Made by a program: the position numbers and the translations under genes
From: Tricholoma matsutake
Lineage: Eukaryota; Basidiomycota; Agaricomycetes; Agaricales; Tricholomataceae
Reading direction: 5' to 3'
DNA: 64,000 bases
Assembly (NCBI GenBank): GCA_026075535.2
Contig: AP026543.1
Span: forward strand, 806,001-870,000
The notes under the pieces: model-generated
Databases searched by the model: none
Told to the model about the DNA's origin: nothing
The model's input: only the letters and a program-made list of their open reading frames with translations
Shown: positions 11,178-22,102 of the stretch, one piece after another
How positions within the stretch are numbered: the first letter of the stretch is position 1
Layout: every line of letters starts with the position of its first letter

Positions 11178-13976
11178 ATGTCTTCAACTCTTGAGAAACT
11201 CGTTCAAACTTTCAACGGATTCAATTACATTCAATGGGCCAACTCAATGAAGGCGTGGCTCAGGTCTCAGGGCCTCTGGCAAATAACTAGCAGGGCGGAG
11301 CAAAAACCACCCCCGGCGCCTCCCTTGACAGCGACGAACGCTACTTTGGTAGCGGATGCTAACGCCAAGCTCCAGACCTGGAGCAACAAAAATGACCAGG
11401 CCATTGGTAGCCTAGTGCTCCGCCTGGCCCCCTCCATTTGGCAGCGTGCCAACTCAAAAGACACTGCTGAGGAGGTGTGGGATCTCATCCGCACCGATTA
11501 TGGTGTGGACGGCCCCTCCCAAGTCTTTGCGGACTTTAGGTCCGCAATAGTGATCAAGATCCCAGCTGCGAACCCCGCACCGGAGATTGCTAGAATGGCA
11601 GACAAATTTGAGTGCCTTACGGCTGCTAACGTCGCCATCCCCGAGCTAGTGCAAGCAATGATTCTACTTGCTGCGATGCCGCATGAGTACGATTCCTTGT
11701 CCGCAACGGTCCTTAACACGACCGCTACTAGTGCCTTGACATTTAAACATGTCAAGGACTCCATTGTTGCTGAAGCCTCAAGGCGCACAGCAGTAGGAAA
11801 GCCCGCTGGCCAGCCTCAGGCCAACAAACTTTCTGCTGTTAAGCGCAAAGGGGGAAACCCCAAATGGCAGCCCAAAGAAGGGCAAAACAGCAACGGAGAC
11901 TCGTCCCGAAAGCATGGACGACGTGGGGACAGAAAGACTAAGGAGGAGAAGCCGAAGGATAAACATACCCACCTCGCCTCCAAAGCCTATACCACCATAA
12001 ATGGTAATGGCACCATCATACCGCCGATGCCGCTTATACAGCGCATCGAAAGACGCGAACACACTCCCACAAGGGATCCTCGCCGCCGACCGCCTGCACA
12101 GGCATATACGGGCGTGGCCTCTACCTCTCGTTCGGTTTATGCCAAATATCAGCAAGCTCGAGACACCCTCGAGCAAATGCAACTTCCGCACAGCGCGAAA
12201 AATCTGCGACTGCTGGAAGAGCACCTTACGGTGCGAGAAGGAAAGAGAAGAAGGATAGAACCAGAACCCGAGTCTAGGATCGAGGAGGTAGAAGACGATA
12301 CCGTCTCCCTCAGATCTGAACCTCCAGTGTCTGATGAGGAAGTGTGGAAAGCCGTCGACAAAATGCTCGTCGATGAACCCCTTGATACAGGGGCGTATGA
12401 TGACAGGTCAGTCCTTTTCCCTGCCACAAGCACTAAAATTAATATTCCTATGAATACAGCAAACTTTTCATGTGAAATTTTACCGCTATTAAATGTATCA
12501 TGGAATTATTTAGATCTTAATATATGTGCTATGTGTGCAAAGGGAGATTGTAAGAAAGGTGCCGACTGGATCATGGATTCAGGCGCATCAAAACACTTCA
12601 CTGGTGAAATAAAAGATTTCACTTCTTACAAGCCTTTACCGAGAAAGGACTCTACCTTGGTCCAAACGGCCACTGGTACTACTCATATAGTAGGAAAAGG
12701 AGCAGTCTTCATTAAACACCAGGTAGTATGTCATGGGAAGTCAGAGACACGTGAAACGCGGTTATACCCCATCTACTACATACCCGACATTAATACTCGA
12801 TTGATGTCAATGGGGGTCTTTTTACAAGACGGAAGTGATGTGCGTGGTTCCTCCGCACACATTTCATTTATCGAGCATGGAAACCCAATCATGCATTGTG
12901 TCCCTCTAAGGAGGAATGACATGATCTATTGGGCTCAGACTCATATATTGAGCACCAAAAAGGTTAATGTCGCGACCATTTATGTCGCTGACTACTTGAC
13001 TTGGCATAGGCAACTTGGACACCCATCCAAAGAGGCGCTAGGGAAAATGCCTAAAAGCACCATAAAATTCCCAAGGAATTTAATTATTCCTAAAGACAAA
13101 ATTATATGTCCAGGGTGTGCAGAAGGGAAAATGACCTCAAAATCTTTTCCCGAGTCAGACTCACGAGCTGACAAATCCTTTGAATTGATACATTCCGACC
13201 TAAAGGAACTCCCGGTACTATCGTACCACAAACATAAATACTTCATTGTATTTCTGGATGACAAAACGTCACATATTTGGGTCCAATGTCTCAGAAAGAA
13301 ATCTGACGCTGCTGCAGCGATTAGACAATTTCAAGCGATGGCTAAAACCCAATATGGCGCTACAATCAAGCGCTGGCGTGTCGATCCAGGGGGGGAGTTC
13401 AAGGATCGTGAGCTACAAAAACAGCTCAAGGACTTAGGCATCAAAATAGAGATGTCTGCACCCCACGTTCATCAACAGAACGGGCGCGCAGAGCGCGCCA
13501 TAAGGACAATAATGGAAAAGTCGCAAACCTTGCAATTCACTGCTTGTCTACCACAATCATGGTGGGAATTTTGCATAGAACATGCAACACATTTATACAA
13601 CCGAACCCCAATAAGGTGCCTGAAATGGCTGACACCTTTTGAGGACCTGACAAAGGTCCGCCCAGATCTAAACAATCTGAAGGTCTTCGGTTGCGGTGCT
13701 TATGTCTATCTACCAAAGGAAAAACGTCCAACAACATTATCTCCTCGATCGGAGTTAATGACGTACCTTGGAGTAGAAGATGGCATTAAAGCATATTGTT
13801 TCATGCGACAAAATGGCGCAATATTCATTGGTGCTATGGCACTATTTGATGAAACGATGTTCCCATGCTGTCCTGGAGCTAAAACTCCTGCCAAGACAGA
13901 CCTTGGTGATTTTCCACCTCCAGAACCAGAAGATGACGACCACTCATCTGGAACCGATGACCCTATACCGCCATGA
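11178..13976 (+). CDS. Copia gag-protease-integrase polyprotein (first part)
   Basis: The ATG at 11178 is preferred; the frame is open a little further upstream but without an ATG. The N-terminal 200 residues are a copia-type gag (FNGFNYIQWANSMKAWL near the start). The following basic region replaces a visible CCHC knuckle, which I could not find. The protease motif DSGASKH is encoded at 12576-12596. The GAG-pre-integrase motif WHRQLGHPS is near 13002. The integrase core has HSD near 13191-13199, the FLDD region near 13250, and GGEF with the catalytic glutamate near 13390, followed by QQNGRAERA. The frame ends with TGA at 13974-13976 because of a 35-bp duplication; pol continues in another frame directly downstream. 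Confidence 0.92.
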   Translation: MSSTLEKLVQTFNGFNYIQWANSMKAWLRSQGLWQITSRAEQKPPPAPPLTATNATLVADANAKLQTWSNKNDQAIGSLVLRLAPSIWQRANSKDTAEEVWDLIRTDYGVDGPSQVFADFRSAIVIKIPAANPAPEIARMADKFECLTAANVAIPELVQAMILLAAMPHEYDSLSATVLNTTATSALTFKHVKDSIVAEASRRTAVGKPAGQPQANKLSAVKRKGGNPKWQPKEGQNSNGDSSRKHGRRGDRKTKEEKPKDKHTHLASKAYTTINGNGTIIPPMPLIQRIERREHTPTRDPRRRPPAQAYTGVASTSRSVYAKYQQARDTLEQMQLPHSAKNLRLLEEHLTVREGKRRRIEPEPESRIEEVEDDTVSLRSEPPVSDEEVWKAVDKMLVDEPLDTGAYDDRSVLFPATSTKINIPMNTANFSCEILPLLNVSWNYLDLNICAMCAKGDCKKGADWIMDSGASKHFTGEIKDFTSYKPLPRKDSTLVQTATGTTHIVGKGAVFIKHQVVCHGKSETRETRLYPIYYIPDINTRLMSMGVFLQDGSDVRGSSAHISFIEHGNPIMHCVPLRRNDMIYWAQTHILSTKKVNVATIYVADYLTWHRQLGHPSKEALGKMPKSTIKFPRNLIIPKDKIICPGCAEGKMTSKSFPESDSRADKSFELIHSDLKELPVLSYHKHKYFIVFLDDKTSHIWVQCLRKKSDAAAAIRQFQAMAKTQYGATIKRWRVDPGGEFKDRELQKQLKDLGIKIEMSAPHVHQQNGRAERAIRTIMEKSQTLQFTACLPQSWWEFCIEHATHLYNRTPIRCLKWLTPFEDLTKVRPDLNNLKVFGCGAYVYLPKEKRPTTLSPRSELMTYLGVEDGIKAYCFMRQNGAIFIGAMALFDETMFPCCPGAKTPAKTDLGDFPPPEPEDDDHSSGTDDPIPP

Positions 13977-14008
13977 CCCTATACGATGGCGATGACCCTA
14001 TACCGCCA
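13956..14008 (+). repeat. 35-bp duplication causing the copia frameshift
   Basis: The 18-mer gatgaccctataccgcca occurs at 13956-13973 and again at 13991-14008, 35 bases apart, with a partial third copy (tgaccctatac) between. Because 35 is not a multiple of three, the upstream frame runs into TGA and the pol remainder is shifted. The DDPIPP peptide is repeated on both sides of the junction. Confidence 0.85.
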
Positions 14009-16075
14009 CAAAATCCGCCCCTTCCTCCATCATTAGAAGATGATGATGATGATTTACCAAGCAAGCAAAAGGCGCATGACGATGCGACTAACGCTCCTCC
14101 TCCGCCACCTCCAGTTAACACTGAGGACTTTCGTCCAAGACGTGAAGATCAACAGGAATGGCAGCAATTGCCCCGTCGATCAGGCAGGCAGAGGAAAATC
14201 CCAAACTGTCCCAGCAATACCTATGGAGAACAGCGACTCCCCTCTGACATAGAGAGAGACATTGCGCGTGATCGATATTGGAAGAAGTCTGTGGGTCAAG
14301 ATTTGGATCATGACCGAACACGACCACGACCTCAACAGCAAGAACCGGTTGCTGGACCGAGTTTGGCACCCCACGAGAGTGTGCCTGATTCCAATAATCA
14401 AGAACATGATTACCCAATGGGGGAACCGGACAAAGCAGGTTATATTAAAAAGATAACCAAGGAAGGTGGAGATGAGCTTATCCGCTGGCTGTTATCAAAA
14501 GCAGTCACACCATCAAGCAGAAAAAGCCTAGTTCCAAACCAATTTCGCGATATTGCGCGCCTACCCCAGCAGCAGCAACTTGAGTGGAAACAGGCTTGTC
14601 GTGAAGAGTTAGAGGCTCTTTGCAAGCAACAAGTCTATGATATCGTCGATCTTCCACATGATCGGAAAACGATCAAAAATAGATGGGTTTTCTCCATGAA
14701 ATCGGACGGAAGAAAACGAGCCAGACTCATGGCCAAAGGCTTTTCACAAGTCGAAGGCGTTGACTTTGATGAGATTTTCTCACCAGTAGTCTGCTATGAG
14801 ACCGTACGCCTCATGTTTGCCCTTGCATCTCTAGAAAGCATGTATATGACCGGTCTAGATGTAAAAACCGCATTTTTATATGGCAAACTTGATGAGGAGA
14901 TCTATATGGATCAACCCGAGGGTTTCAGACTCAAGGGTAAAGAGCGCAAAGTAATGCGCTTACGCCGAGCATTGTATGGCCTTAAACAGGCTTCACTAGC
15001 ATGGTGGAAAGAGCTAGAGGCATTTATGCGCACCATTGGGTTTGTGCGTGCCAGCTCCAATGCCAGCATCTTCATACACAAGGATCCTAAGACAGGCAGC
15101 ATCATTATTGCACTAGTCTATGTTGACGATGGCTTGTTCATGGGCAAGAACAAGAAACTTGTGGATGAAAAGAAGAATGCTTGCCTGAAGCATTGGGAGT
15201 GCCGTAGTACTGAAAAAGTCACGGAATTCTTAGGCATGCGCGTCACCCAGACCGCTACAAAAGTCAAACTTGATCAAACAGAATATCTCGCCAAAGTGCT
15301 CGAGAGGTTCGAGATGACAAATGCCAAAGTTGCCCCCACTCCGCTCCCGACTGGCTACAAACCGTCGGAGAACACAGCGACGCCAAACGCGGCGCTTAGA
15401 TCGAAATATCAGTCTGTGATTGGATCTTTATTGTATCTGATGCTTGGAACGCGACCTGATATCGCTTACGCGGTAATCAAGATGTCGCAATTCTCGGCTA
15501 ATCCTAGCCAAGAACATCTAGACAAAGCAATGTACATAATGCGCTATCTGGTGGGAACCCAGAAGTACAGTATAGTCTATGATGGAGAGAAATCCGAGGG
15601 GCTGCAGGCCTTCACAGATTCTGATTGGGCAGCTGACACTGTCAAGCGCCAATCTACAACGGGTTACTTTGCTACTCTGGCGAGTGGCATTGTGTGCTGG
15701 CAGTCCCATTTACAAAAACCTGTAGCACTGTCATCCACAGAAGCTGAATATATGGCTCTCTCCAACACTTGTCGGCAGATAGTGTGGATAGAGTCCTTAT
15801 TCCAGGAACTTGGATATACACTGAAGCGCGTACCAATCTGCGCTGATAATCAGGGATCCATCTTTATTGGATCAAATCCAGTTCAGGAAAGAAGGACCAA
15901 ACATATAGACATTCGCTACCACTACACCCGCAAATGCATAGAAAATGACAAAGTCACAGTCATTTTCATTCCTGGAAGTGATAATCCGGCTGACATGTTC
16001 ACAAAGAACCTTGGCGCTGTCCTATTCAGGAAATTTAGAGACTCTCTTGGAATTACTTTCGAGATTCAAACTTAG
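13973..16075 (+). CDS. Copia reverse transcriptase-RNase H (second part)
   Basis: The frame is open from about 13973 to TAG at 16073-16075. The ATG at 13973 is probably fortuitous, because the segment is the frameshifted continuation of the upstream polyprotein. RVT_2 hallmarks are visible: WVFSMKSDGRKRARLMAKGF near 14680, LDVKTAFLYG near 14860, and the catalytic YVDD at about 15118-15129. RNase H follows with DSDWAAD near 15620, LSSTEAEYMAL near 15730, and a terminal ADNQGS/KHIDIRYH region typical of copia. The region before the reverse transcriptase is Pro/Asp/Gln-rich linker. No stop is seen inside, so only the frameshift separates it from a complete pol. Confidence 0.92.
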   Translation: MTLYDGDDPIPPQNPPLPPSLEDDDDDLPSKQKAHDDATNAPPPPPPVNTEDFRPRREDQQEWQQLPRRSGRQRKIPNCPSNTYGEQRLPSDIERDIARDRYWKKSVGQDLDHDRTRPRPQQQEPVAGPSLAPHESVPDSNNQEHDYPMGEPDKAGYIKKITKEGGDELIRWLLSKAVTPSSRKSLVPNQFRDIARLPQQQQLEWKQACREELEALCKQQVYDIVDLPHDRKTIKNRWVFSMKSDGRKRARLMAKGFSQVEGVDFDEIFSPVVCYETVRLMFALASLESMYMTGLDVKTAFLYGKLDEEIYMDQPEGFRLKGKERKVMRLRRALYGLKQASLAWWKELEAFMRTIGFVRASSNASIFIHKDPKTGSIIIALVYVDDGLFMGKNKKLVDEKKNACLKHWECRSTEKVTEFLGMRVTQTATKVKLDQTEYLAKVLERFEMTNAKVAPTPLPTGYKPSENTATPNAALRSKYQSVIGSLLYLMLGTRPDIAYAVIKMSQFSANPSQEHLDKAMYIMRYLVGTQKYSIVYDGEKSEGLQAFTDSDWAADTVKRQSTTGYFATLASGIVCWQSHLQKPVALSSTEAEYMALSNTCRQIVWIESLFQELGYTLKRVPICADNQGSIFIGSNPVQERRTKHIDIRYHYTRKCIENDKVTVIFIPGSDNPADMFTKNLGAVLFRKFRDSLGITFEIQT

Positions 16076-16097
16076 CTGCTTAGAGCGCTGTACAGTT

Positions 16098-16107
16098 TGA
16101 GGGGGGG
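16098..16107 (+). other. Polypurine tract of the copia element
   Basis: A purine run, GAGGGGGGG, directly abuts the 3' LTR start TGTTG at 16108. This is the standard plus-strand priming position. Confidence 0.85.
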
Positions 16108-16381
16108 TGTTGAAATTAATCCCAGTGATGCATGCTGTATACATGAGGCAATACATGCAGCATACGCATGTTACTGCGCTTACTGCGCATACATGCATTA
16201 AACACATTCCTGAGTCATGTGACGTCCTTATTATTATGTATATAAGGAGAACCTGTACCATAGTAGGAATACAGTGTTCTTACCTCTGCTAACCCTAGCT
16301 GTAAGTCTAAGTAAACCCCAGGTAGGTTATAAGGAACGTGTTGTCTCTTCCACTGTGCAGCATATATAGTCTGCTCCAACA
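16108..16381 (+). repeat. 3' LTR of the copia element
   Basis: Same 274-bp length as the 5' LTR, with identical termini TGTTG...CAACA. It is followed by the ggtga duplication at 16382-16386. Confidence 0.93.
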
Positions 16382-16386
16382 GGTGA

Positions 16387-18728
16387 TTGCACCTGAATTG
16401 GATGAGGTGGTAGGGGCCCACAGCATCTGTCCTGTGAGTTCTTGAAAAATGGTGGGGGCGCCGGCAAGGAGCCATTCACAGTCTAAAAAACATAACCTAC
16501 CAGTCCCATCATCTTCTCGACTCATCAGATACTGAATGCGAGTGATGTCATTGTAGGTGGGGCTCCACCAACCATCCCATTGTGGTATAGCCATGGGTAC
16601 ACCTACAGATTCCAAACGTCGCAGATGTTTGCAATCCGTTCGATAGTGGAGGTCATGAAAGGGGCCGGCCCATAAATATGATTGATGATTTAAGTAATGG
16701 AGGATAAAGGTATATGCATGGTTGATCCATTGTGGAGGTATCCTGTGATGGATGAGGTGGTGAGCCACCTTATCTGTGGTGAGTCTGGGCACCAGCTTTT
16801 CATCGTAGGGTTGAATGGTGAGAGTATCACCAGAGCACTTGACAAAAGGTGTGTTGGGATGGGATACATTCCAGATGCCAATGACCTCGCGATAGTACCC
16901 AGGGAGTGACACCATACATCCATAGAGTCTCATAAAATTGGACCAGGAAGATATGGAATGAGGACAGAGTGCACATCCCAATGAATACCCAAACATGCTT
17001 CGACGGGGCCACGTTCATAGCAATGCCATGAATAGCATTGCTGCTACTGAGTCATCCATGGTGCATCATGTATTGGGCCACTAGATCAATGTCCAATAAT
17101 TGCTCGATGGGTATGGGTGGTAGTCCTGCACCACCGGTCTTGTTCCATCAATTACCTGTGGACGCGTCTTCATCCTGATGGATGGGGAAGTCTTCCCACA
17201 ACTGTTGATTATGGGGGCAAGGCTTGTAAACTTTGTGTGAGTAGACGTCATTGTTCAATATTTTTTGCATAGCTAGGTCCCGGAGCTCTGGTACAAAACC
17301 ACCAGTGATGTGGTGGAATTCTGACAGCAACCGGTAGGCTTCGATGTGATCGACACTGGATTCCTTCATGTCGTTAATGAAGTGTACTCCTCGAGACACC
17401 TTGTAGGGGTTCATGGGAAACCCTCGAGGTAGGTATGAATACAGACGTCAGTTGCCATCAGTCATGTATGATGTATCCATACAACCCTCGTAGTTGCTTG
17501 CTACTGCTGCGGTTTTGCCAGCATATACTCGGTTGGACCTAATAGAATAGAAGATGAAGCAGCTGGGCATCATCCATAGCTCATTGTCCCGTTCATGCTT
17601 CTCATTAATGATGACTACACCCAACCCGTCCGGGATATGGCCAGGTTGACTTTCGGCAAAGCATTTTTGAGAGGCAGCAAATTCCCGTTTCCTGGCCTCT
17701 TTGCATTTTGCATTGCCATCATTGTCAGAGCTGATACCATCTGAACTATCAGAGTCAGGTTCGTTTTCATTTGGTTGTGGTATCTCCACAATGGGTTTGT
17801 TGGGTCGAGTTAATGTTGGTTTCAAGGCCTTGGGTATACAAACCACGATAGGTGCAGGTGCAGGTGCAGATGCAGGTGGGTATTCTGGTCGGTAGACGTG
17901 GTGACGTGGTCGACACTTGGCAATAGGTACATTAAGGACTCATGGCATGGGAGGTGGTGTCCTCCATCTAGCTGGTGAGCAATGATGTGATGGGGTTGAT
18001 TCCCTGCGTCGAAGGGGTGGAGATTTGTGATGGTGTGGTGGGGGTGAGTCCCTATGTCAAGGAGGTGGAGAGTCACGATGGCATGGTGGAGAGCGAGGGC
18101 GGTAATGGTCTCCTTGGTATGGAGGAGATGCCAGTGGGGTTGGTTGTGACCGATCCTCAGCAGTCACTTGTCATGATGAATGAGGAGGGTGTACCTCCAT
18201 GGGTCGTTCCTGTCCATAAACCTTGCGGGGGCATTGGTCTACATCCTTGGGGTTTTCAATGGTGGGGGAAGCTGGGCATTTGCAGGAGTCTACCATCATT
18301 TGGGAGGCCAAGGCCATGGTCGTTTGTTTGGCCTGGTTGACTTTGCCTTGTAGACCTTCAATCCTATTGAGTAACTGACCTACCACTACCTGGGCAATGT
18401 CATCTTGTTGCAGGAATCCTGTGAACATTTCGTTAATGCTGATCCTTCCTAGCCATTGAACCAATTTGTTAATGGTGTCATCAATTTCAGGGGGGGCCTG
18501 ATCTCAACAATTATCGATTTGATCGCATGGAAGTTCATCAACTTCCATGGCATTGACTGGTTGGTGTGTGGCCTGATGCACAGGTGATCTCGGTCGTCCT
18601 TGTTGGTATCTGTCTGGTGAGTACCAGTCTCTTCCCCCTGCAGAGTTCACTCTGGAACTCTGCTGACTTCTCCCAATCCCTCTGCCATGGCTGTCATTGC
18701 TGGATGCGTGCGAATATGAGCAGTGCAT
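16387..18728 (-). pseudogene. Third ORF of gypsy element 1 (downstream of pol)
   Basis: Minus-strand frames at 18728-18504, 18464-18171, 17846-17448, 17414-17148 and 16996-16387 follow the integrase/chromodomain. In minus-strand order there is a Ser/Arg/Gln-rich start, a MEVDE acidic spot, and a helical block with a short coiled-coil-like run (QLLNRIEGLQGKVNQAKQ). Then come a Pro/Asp linker and a folded-looking block (MNPYKVSRGVHFINDMKESS, Trp/Tyr-rich further on). It runs into the copia insertion at 16386 and resumes at 10654-10501. Gypsy element 2 has an ORF of similar layout in the same place. Function is unknown; it may be structural or related to the chromatin-targeting step. Several in-frame stops are present. 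Confidence 0.55.
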
Positions 18729-18922
18729 TTTGATGATCTGGTGTTATTGGTGTGTTGGTTTTTTGTGTAGCTTGATGTTGTCGATGGGTGACATATGTTG
18801 TGCTGGCAGAAGGATGAAAGAAAACTTTTCTTCAGATGTCAAGTTGAGTTGAATTACATCATTTCCCATGGTCTGGGAATTTCCTCAATCAGTTAATTTT
18901 GATGCTTGGGTAACTGAGAGGG

Positions 18923-19141
18923 TCATTTTACACCTTGGATTTCAAGGTATCGATTCAAAGCCTCGAGATCCTTGCATGAGCTCAGTGGCTCCCAGGTTGT
19001 ATTGCCCAGTGACCACTGAACCTTGAATTCAAGGTTTTTGTCTTCTGCCCATCGGTGTCCAATCAAGTCCTTGACAAACCACTCCTGATCGTCAGGCATT
19101 CCAAAATCGTATGGCTCCAGCTGGACTCTATTCGGGAACAT
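18923..19141 (-). pseudogene. Gypsy 1 integrase C-terminal chromodomain
   Basis: The 72-codon frame reads EWFVKDLIGHRWAEDKNLEF, then KVQWSLGNTTWEPLSSCKDL, ending in a helix with EALNRYLEIQG. The order of the aromatic residues, the W-x-x-x-x-x-TWEP turn and the C-terminal helix fit a chromodomain. Chromodomains of chromovirus integrases are thought to bind histone marks and steer insertion into heterochromatin. It is separated from the integrase core by a degraded stretch at 19142-19414. Confidence 0.8.
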
Positions 19142-20396
19142 AGAGTCGTCATTTGTGTGGTAGGGTCATAGTAACGATACATGGAAGAATGGAACTATTT
19201 GTCAGGATTGTAGTGCCATAGGTAGTGCTAGTGTATAGGTAGATGTTTCTGGCCTTGTTTGTAGAATTTTGTATGGTCCAATAAACTTCGGACAAAGTTT
19301 ACGTGCATGTCCAGTCAGTAGATTGAGGTTCTTCATAGATAGAAATACCAGGTCTCCCTCAACAATTTTTGGTTCATTTGTTCTATGGTCATTAGCGTAA
19401 TGAGTCTAGAATACTCATGCTCTGATGATTGCGTTGTGGGCCTCAGCAAGATTTTGCAGGGCCTGCTTTGCAAATTCCTTTATCCCTTTGGGGATTACGT
19501 CATCTGAGTGGATCTCATGTATCATAGAAGGCATGTACCCACTATTCAGCTCAAATGGGGCATACTTGGTTGTCCCAGATACGCTAGCGTTGATTGTGAA
19601 TTCAGTGAGGTCGACTCGGTCAACCCAATCTTTCTGATCGTTATGGACAATGGTGTGAAAGATTTGTCCAACATTGCAGTTGGCGCATTCAGTCTGGCCA
19701 TCTGTTTGGGGGTGGTATGATGTGGACATCAGTAGTTTGGTTCCTAGGATCTTGTGCAGTTCGTGCCACCACTTGGAAGTGAACTTCGAGTCTCGGTCGC
19801 TCATGATTGAACTTGGGAGTCCGTGTAGACATACAATTTCTCGCTGATAGATCCACAATAATTTGGATGCCTTCATCTTAGTGTGGACCAGGACGAGATA
19901 AACCATGCTGGTTATCTGGCATATAATCACCCAGAGGTAATTAAAGCCCTTCGATTCCGGGAATGGGCCTATGAAGTCCATTCCAATAGAATCCCATGGC
20001 TTGATAGGTACGGGCAAGGGATGAAGTTTTCCAAATGGCTTTGCATTGGGCCCCTTTGCACGTTGGCACAATTCACAGGTTCGACAGAACTTTGTTCATG
20101 AGCCGCCACCAATACCATCGTCGAACATATTCATTAGTTTGTTGGTCCCCAAAGTGTCCAAGTGTTGCATGCGCTTGGTCTAATATTTGTGTTATCGTAT
20201 CTCAATTATGGGGAACACACACAACTTTATTGAAGTGTTGGTTGGTTCACCAAATAAGATCGTTCTTGATGGTGAAATCCAGATACTCAGTTTGTTTGTC
20301 TAAGATAAGTGTGAATAACTTATCTTCTTGATATCTCGATTGAATTTGTTTGATGAATCCTTCATTTCCCCAAGTTACCAGAGTAGCATCTGCAGT
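19142..20396 (-). pseudogene. Gypsy 1 integrase
   Basis: The main block at 20071-19415 holds the catalytic core: IGMDFIGPFP with the first Asp near 19990, IMSDRDSKFTSKWW with the second Asp near 19795, and TSYHPQTDGQTE with the Glu near 19695. The upstream part (about 20396-20072) should hold the HHCC zinc-binding domain; only its end, around ...CQRAKGPN, is clear, because stops interrupt it. The downstream GPF/Y-type region at 19414-19142 is broken. The product would join cDNA to the chromosome, but it is not intact. Confidence 0.82.
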
Positions 20397-21289
20397 TCAT
20401 TTGAATAGTGCTTCAGCTAGGGTAAGGTCATCACCGTATGATGATGGGGTGGATTTCTTGGATATAGATGGGGCTTCCGCTGCATTGGATACATTATTGA
20501 TTACATGTTGATTAGCCTCGTCCATGAGTTTGGCTTCCATGTCTCGAGTTTCCTGTTGCTCTTGCAATCGTTTGCTGTGGCGTATCTCCATGCTGCAGAT
20601 GGCCCATAACTCAATTACTTTTGACATGACTTTTTGGTACCATTGAGCAGGGAGGTCATCTCCAGTGGGATCCATGCAAGTGTTGGCTTGCACGTATTTG
20701 TATGGTTGATGAACATCAGCCATAGTGTCGCTTTCATAATACCGTGACAGGTAGTTGGCGACCTTATTGAGTTCGCCTTTAATGTATGTGATATCAAAGT
20801 TGAATTGAGAGAGATAGTCTGTCCATCTCCGCTGTTGACTGGTGAGGTTTGATTGAGTTTGGAAGAACTCAAGTGCCTTGTGGTCCATAATAATGTGTAC
20901 CCAATATCTGATTAGTTTGTCTTCCCATTCAATAGTGCCTCGAGGATTGCAAGGGTCTCCAACTCATGTACGGCATGGTTGTGTTGGGCAACAGTGAATT
21001 TCTTTGACATGAATCTGGTGGGGCGACACCCTTGCCACATAGGTCCTTGGCCATACATCGCCCCTATGCCTGATTTAGAGGTGTCACATATCACCCAAAT
21101 CGGTTCATCCTGGTGTTTGGGGTTGATAGGTGCGAAAACTGGTGTCTTGCAGCATATTTGCTTGATCATGTCGAAGCAATGTTGGTGGATCGGTCGCCAA
21201 TGGAAGGGGGTTCCATTCTGCATCATAGCCAACAATGGTCCCATATAATGCATGATATCCGGTAGGAAGTTGGCTAAGTAGTTTACCAA
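20397..21289 (-). pseudogene. Gypsy 1 RNase H region
   Basis: Block 21289-20912 continues the reverse transcriptase thumb and enters RNase H (VICDTSKSGIGAMYGQGP, then SKKFTVAQHNHAVHELETLA with the Glu). Block 20888-20397 begins DHKALEFF and contains RWTDYLSQFNFDITYIKGE, the standard connection between RNase H and integrase. Usual gypsy enzymes have an N-A-D-x-L-S-R motif after this; here it is degraded to KVANYLSRY. A frame change at about 20900 splits the domain. Confidence 0.82.
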
Positions 21290-21331
21290 GCCTATGAAAT
21301 GTTGGATGTCATTGTAGTTTTGTGGTGTTCG

Positions 21332-22090
21332 TCATTCCCTAATATGAGAAAGTTTGTTGGTATCTGCATGTATGCCATTCCTGTCAATAACATGACTGAG
21401 GCAGTCGATCTGTTCTGCATACAGTTTGCACTTTGACCATTTGAGGAAGAGCTGGTTGCCTCTAAGGCATTCAAAAATGATATGAAGGTGGGCTTTGTGT
21501 TCCTCAGGAGTGTCTGAATAGATGAAGATATCATCTAAGTATACGTGCATGAATTTACCAATGACGTCTCTGAATATGGATGTCATAAGTCGTTGGAATG
21601 TGGCCAGTGCATTGCAGTCTCCTTGTTGCATGATATTGCTGATGTAGGTCCCTGCAATTGTAGCAAATGCAGTTTTCCACACATCTTCTTCCCATACTCA
21701 GACCTGTTTGTAGGCGTTGGATAAGTTGACTTTCAAACGAATCTTGGCTCGGGCCACGTCTTCGCGAATAATGTCTTGATCTGGTAAGGGCGTAATGTCC
21801 TTAATCATATTGTCATTTCTTTGACGGGCGTCCACAACGGTTCATAGTTTCCCATCCTTCTTGCTCAAGCAGAGCATTGGGGCTGCTTGGTTCACAGATC
21901 GTGGTTCCCACCATCCAGCATTCACCTATTGGTTGATTTTTTCATGGAACTGTTCACATAAGGAGTTTGGTACCTTGGGTAGGTGGTAGTGATACCGCTT
22001 CTTATCATCGATAAGGTGAATCTCATGATTCACCTCTCTCCAGCATGGTGGTTGATCCTGAGTTCCCCCTAGGATATCTGAAAATTTGTC
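21332..22090 (-). pseudogene. Gypsy 1 reverse transcriptase
   Basis: The catalytic YLDD (HVYLDDIFIYSD) is at about 21531-21546, preceded by QQGDCNALATFQRLM. The finger region upstream (APMLCLSKKDGKL, then VVDARQRND) is present but carries in-frame stops at 21698-21700, 21842-21844 and 21926-21928. Each falls at a codon where a C-to-T change from CGA or CAG would give the stop. The 3' part (21682-21332) is one clean frame ending near NKLSHIRE. Confidence 0.88.
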
Positions 22091-22102
22091 GTACCATTGT
22101 TG

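Larger units (their letters stand above)
10655..16381 (+). mobile_element. Complete Ty1/copia element, 5.7 kb, TSD ggtga
   Basis: Two 274-bp LTRs (10655-10928 and 16108-16381) flank a gag-pol region. A perfect 5-bp duplication, ggtga, is at 10650-10654 and 16382-16386. Protein order is gag, protease, integrase, reverse transcriptase, RNase H, which defines copia. It sits in the third ORF of gypsy element 1 in the opposite orientation, so it is younger than the gypsy. The LTRs differ at only a few positions (for example gcatatgcatg versus gcatacgcatg), and the frames are almost clean, so insertion was recent. Confidence 0.95.
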
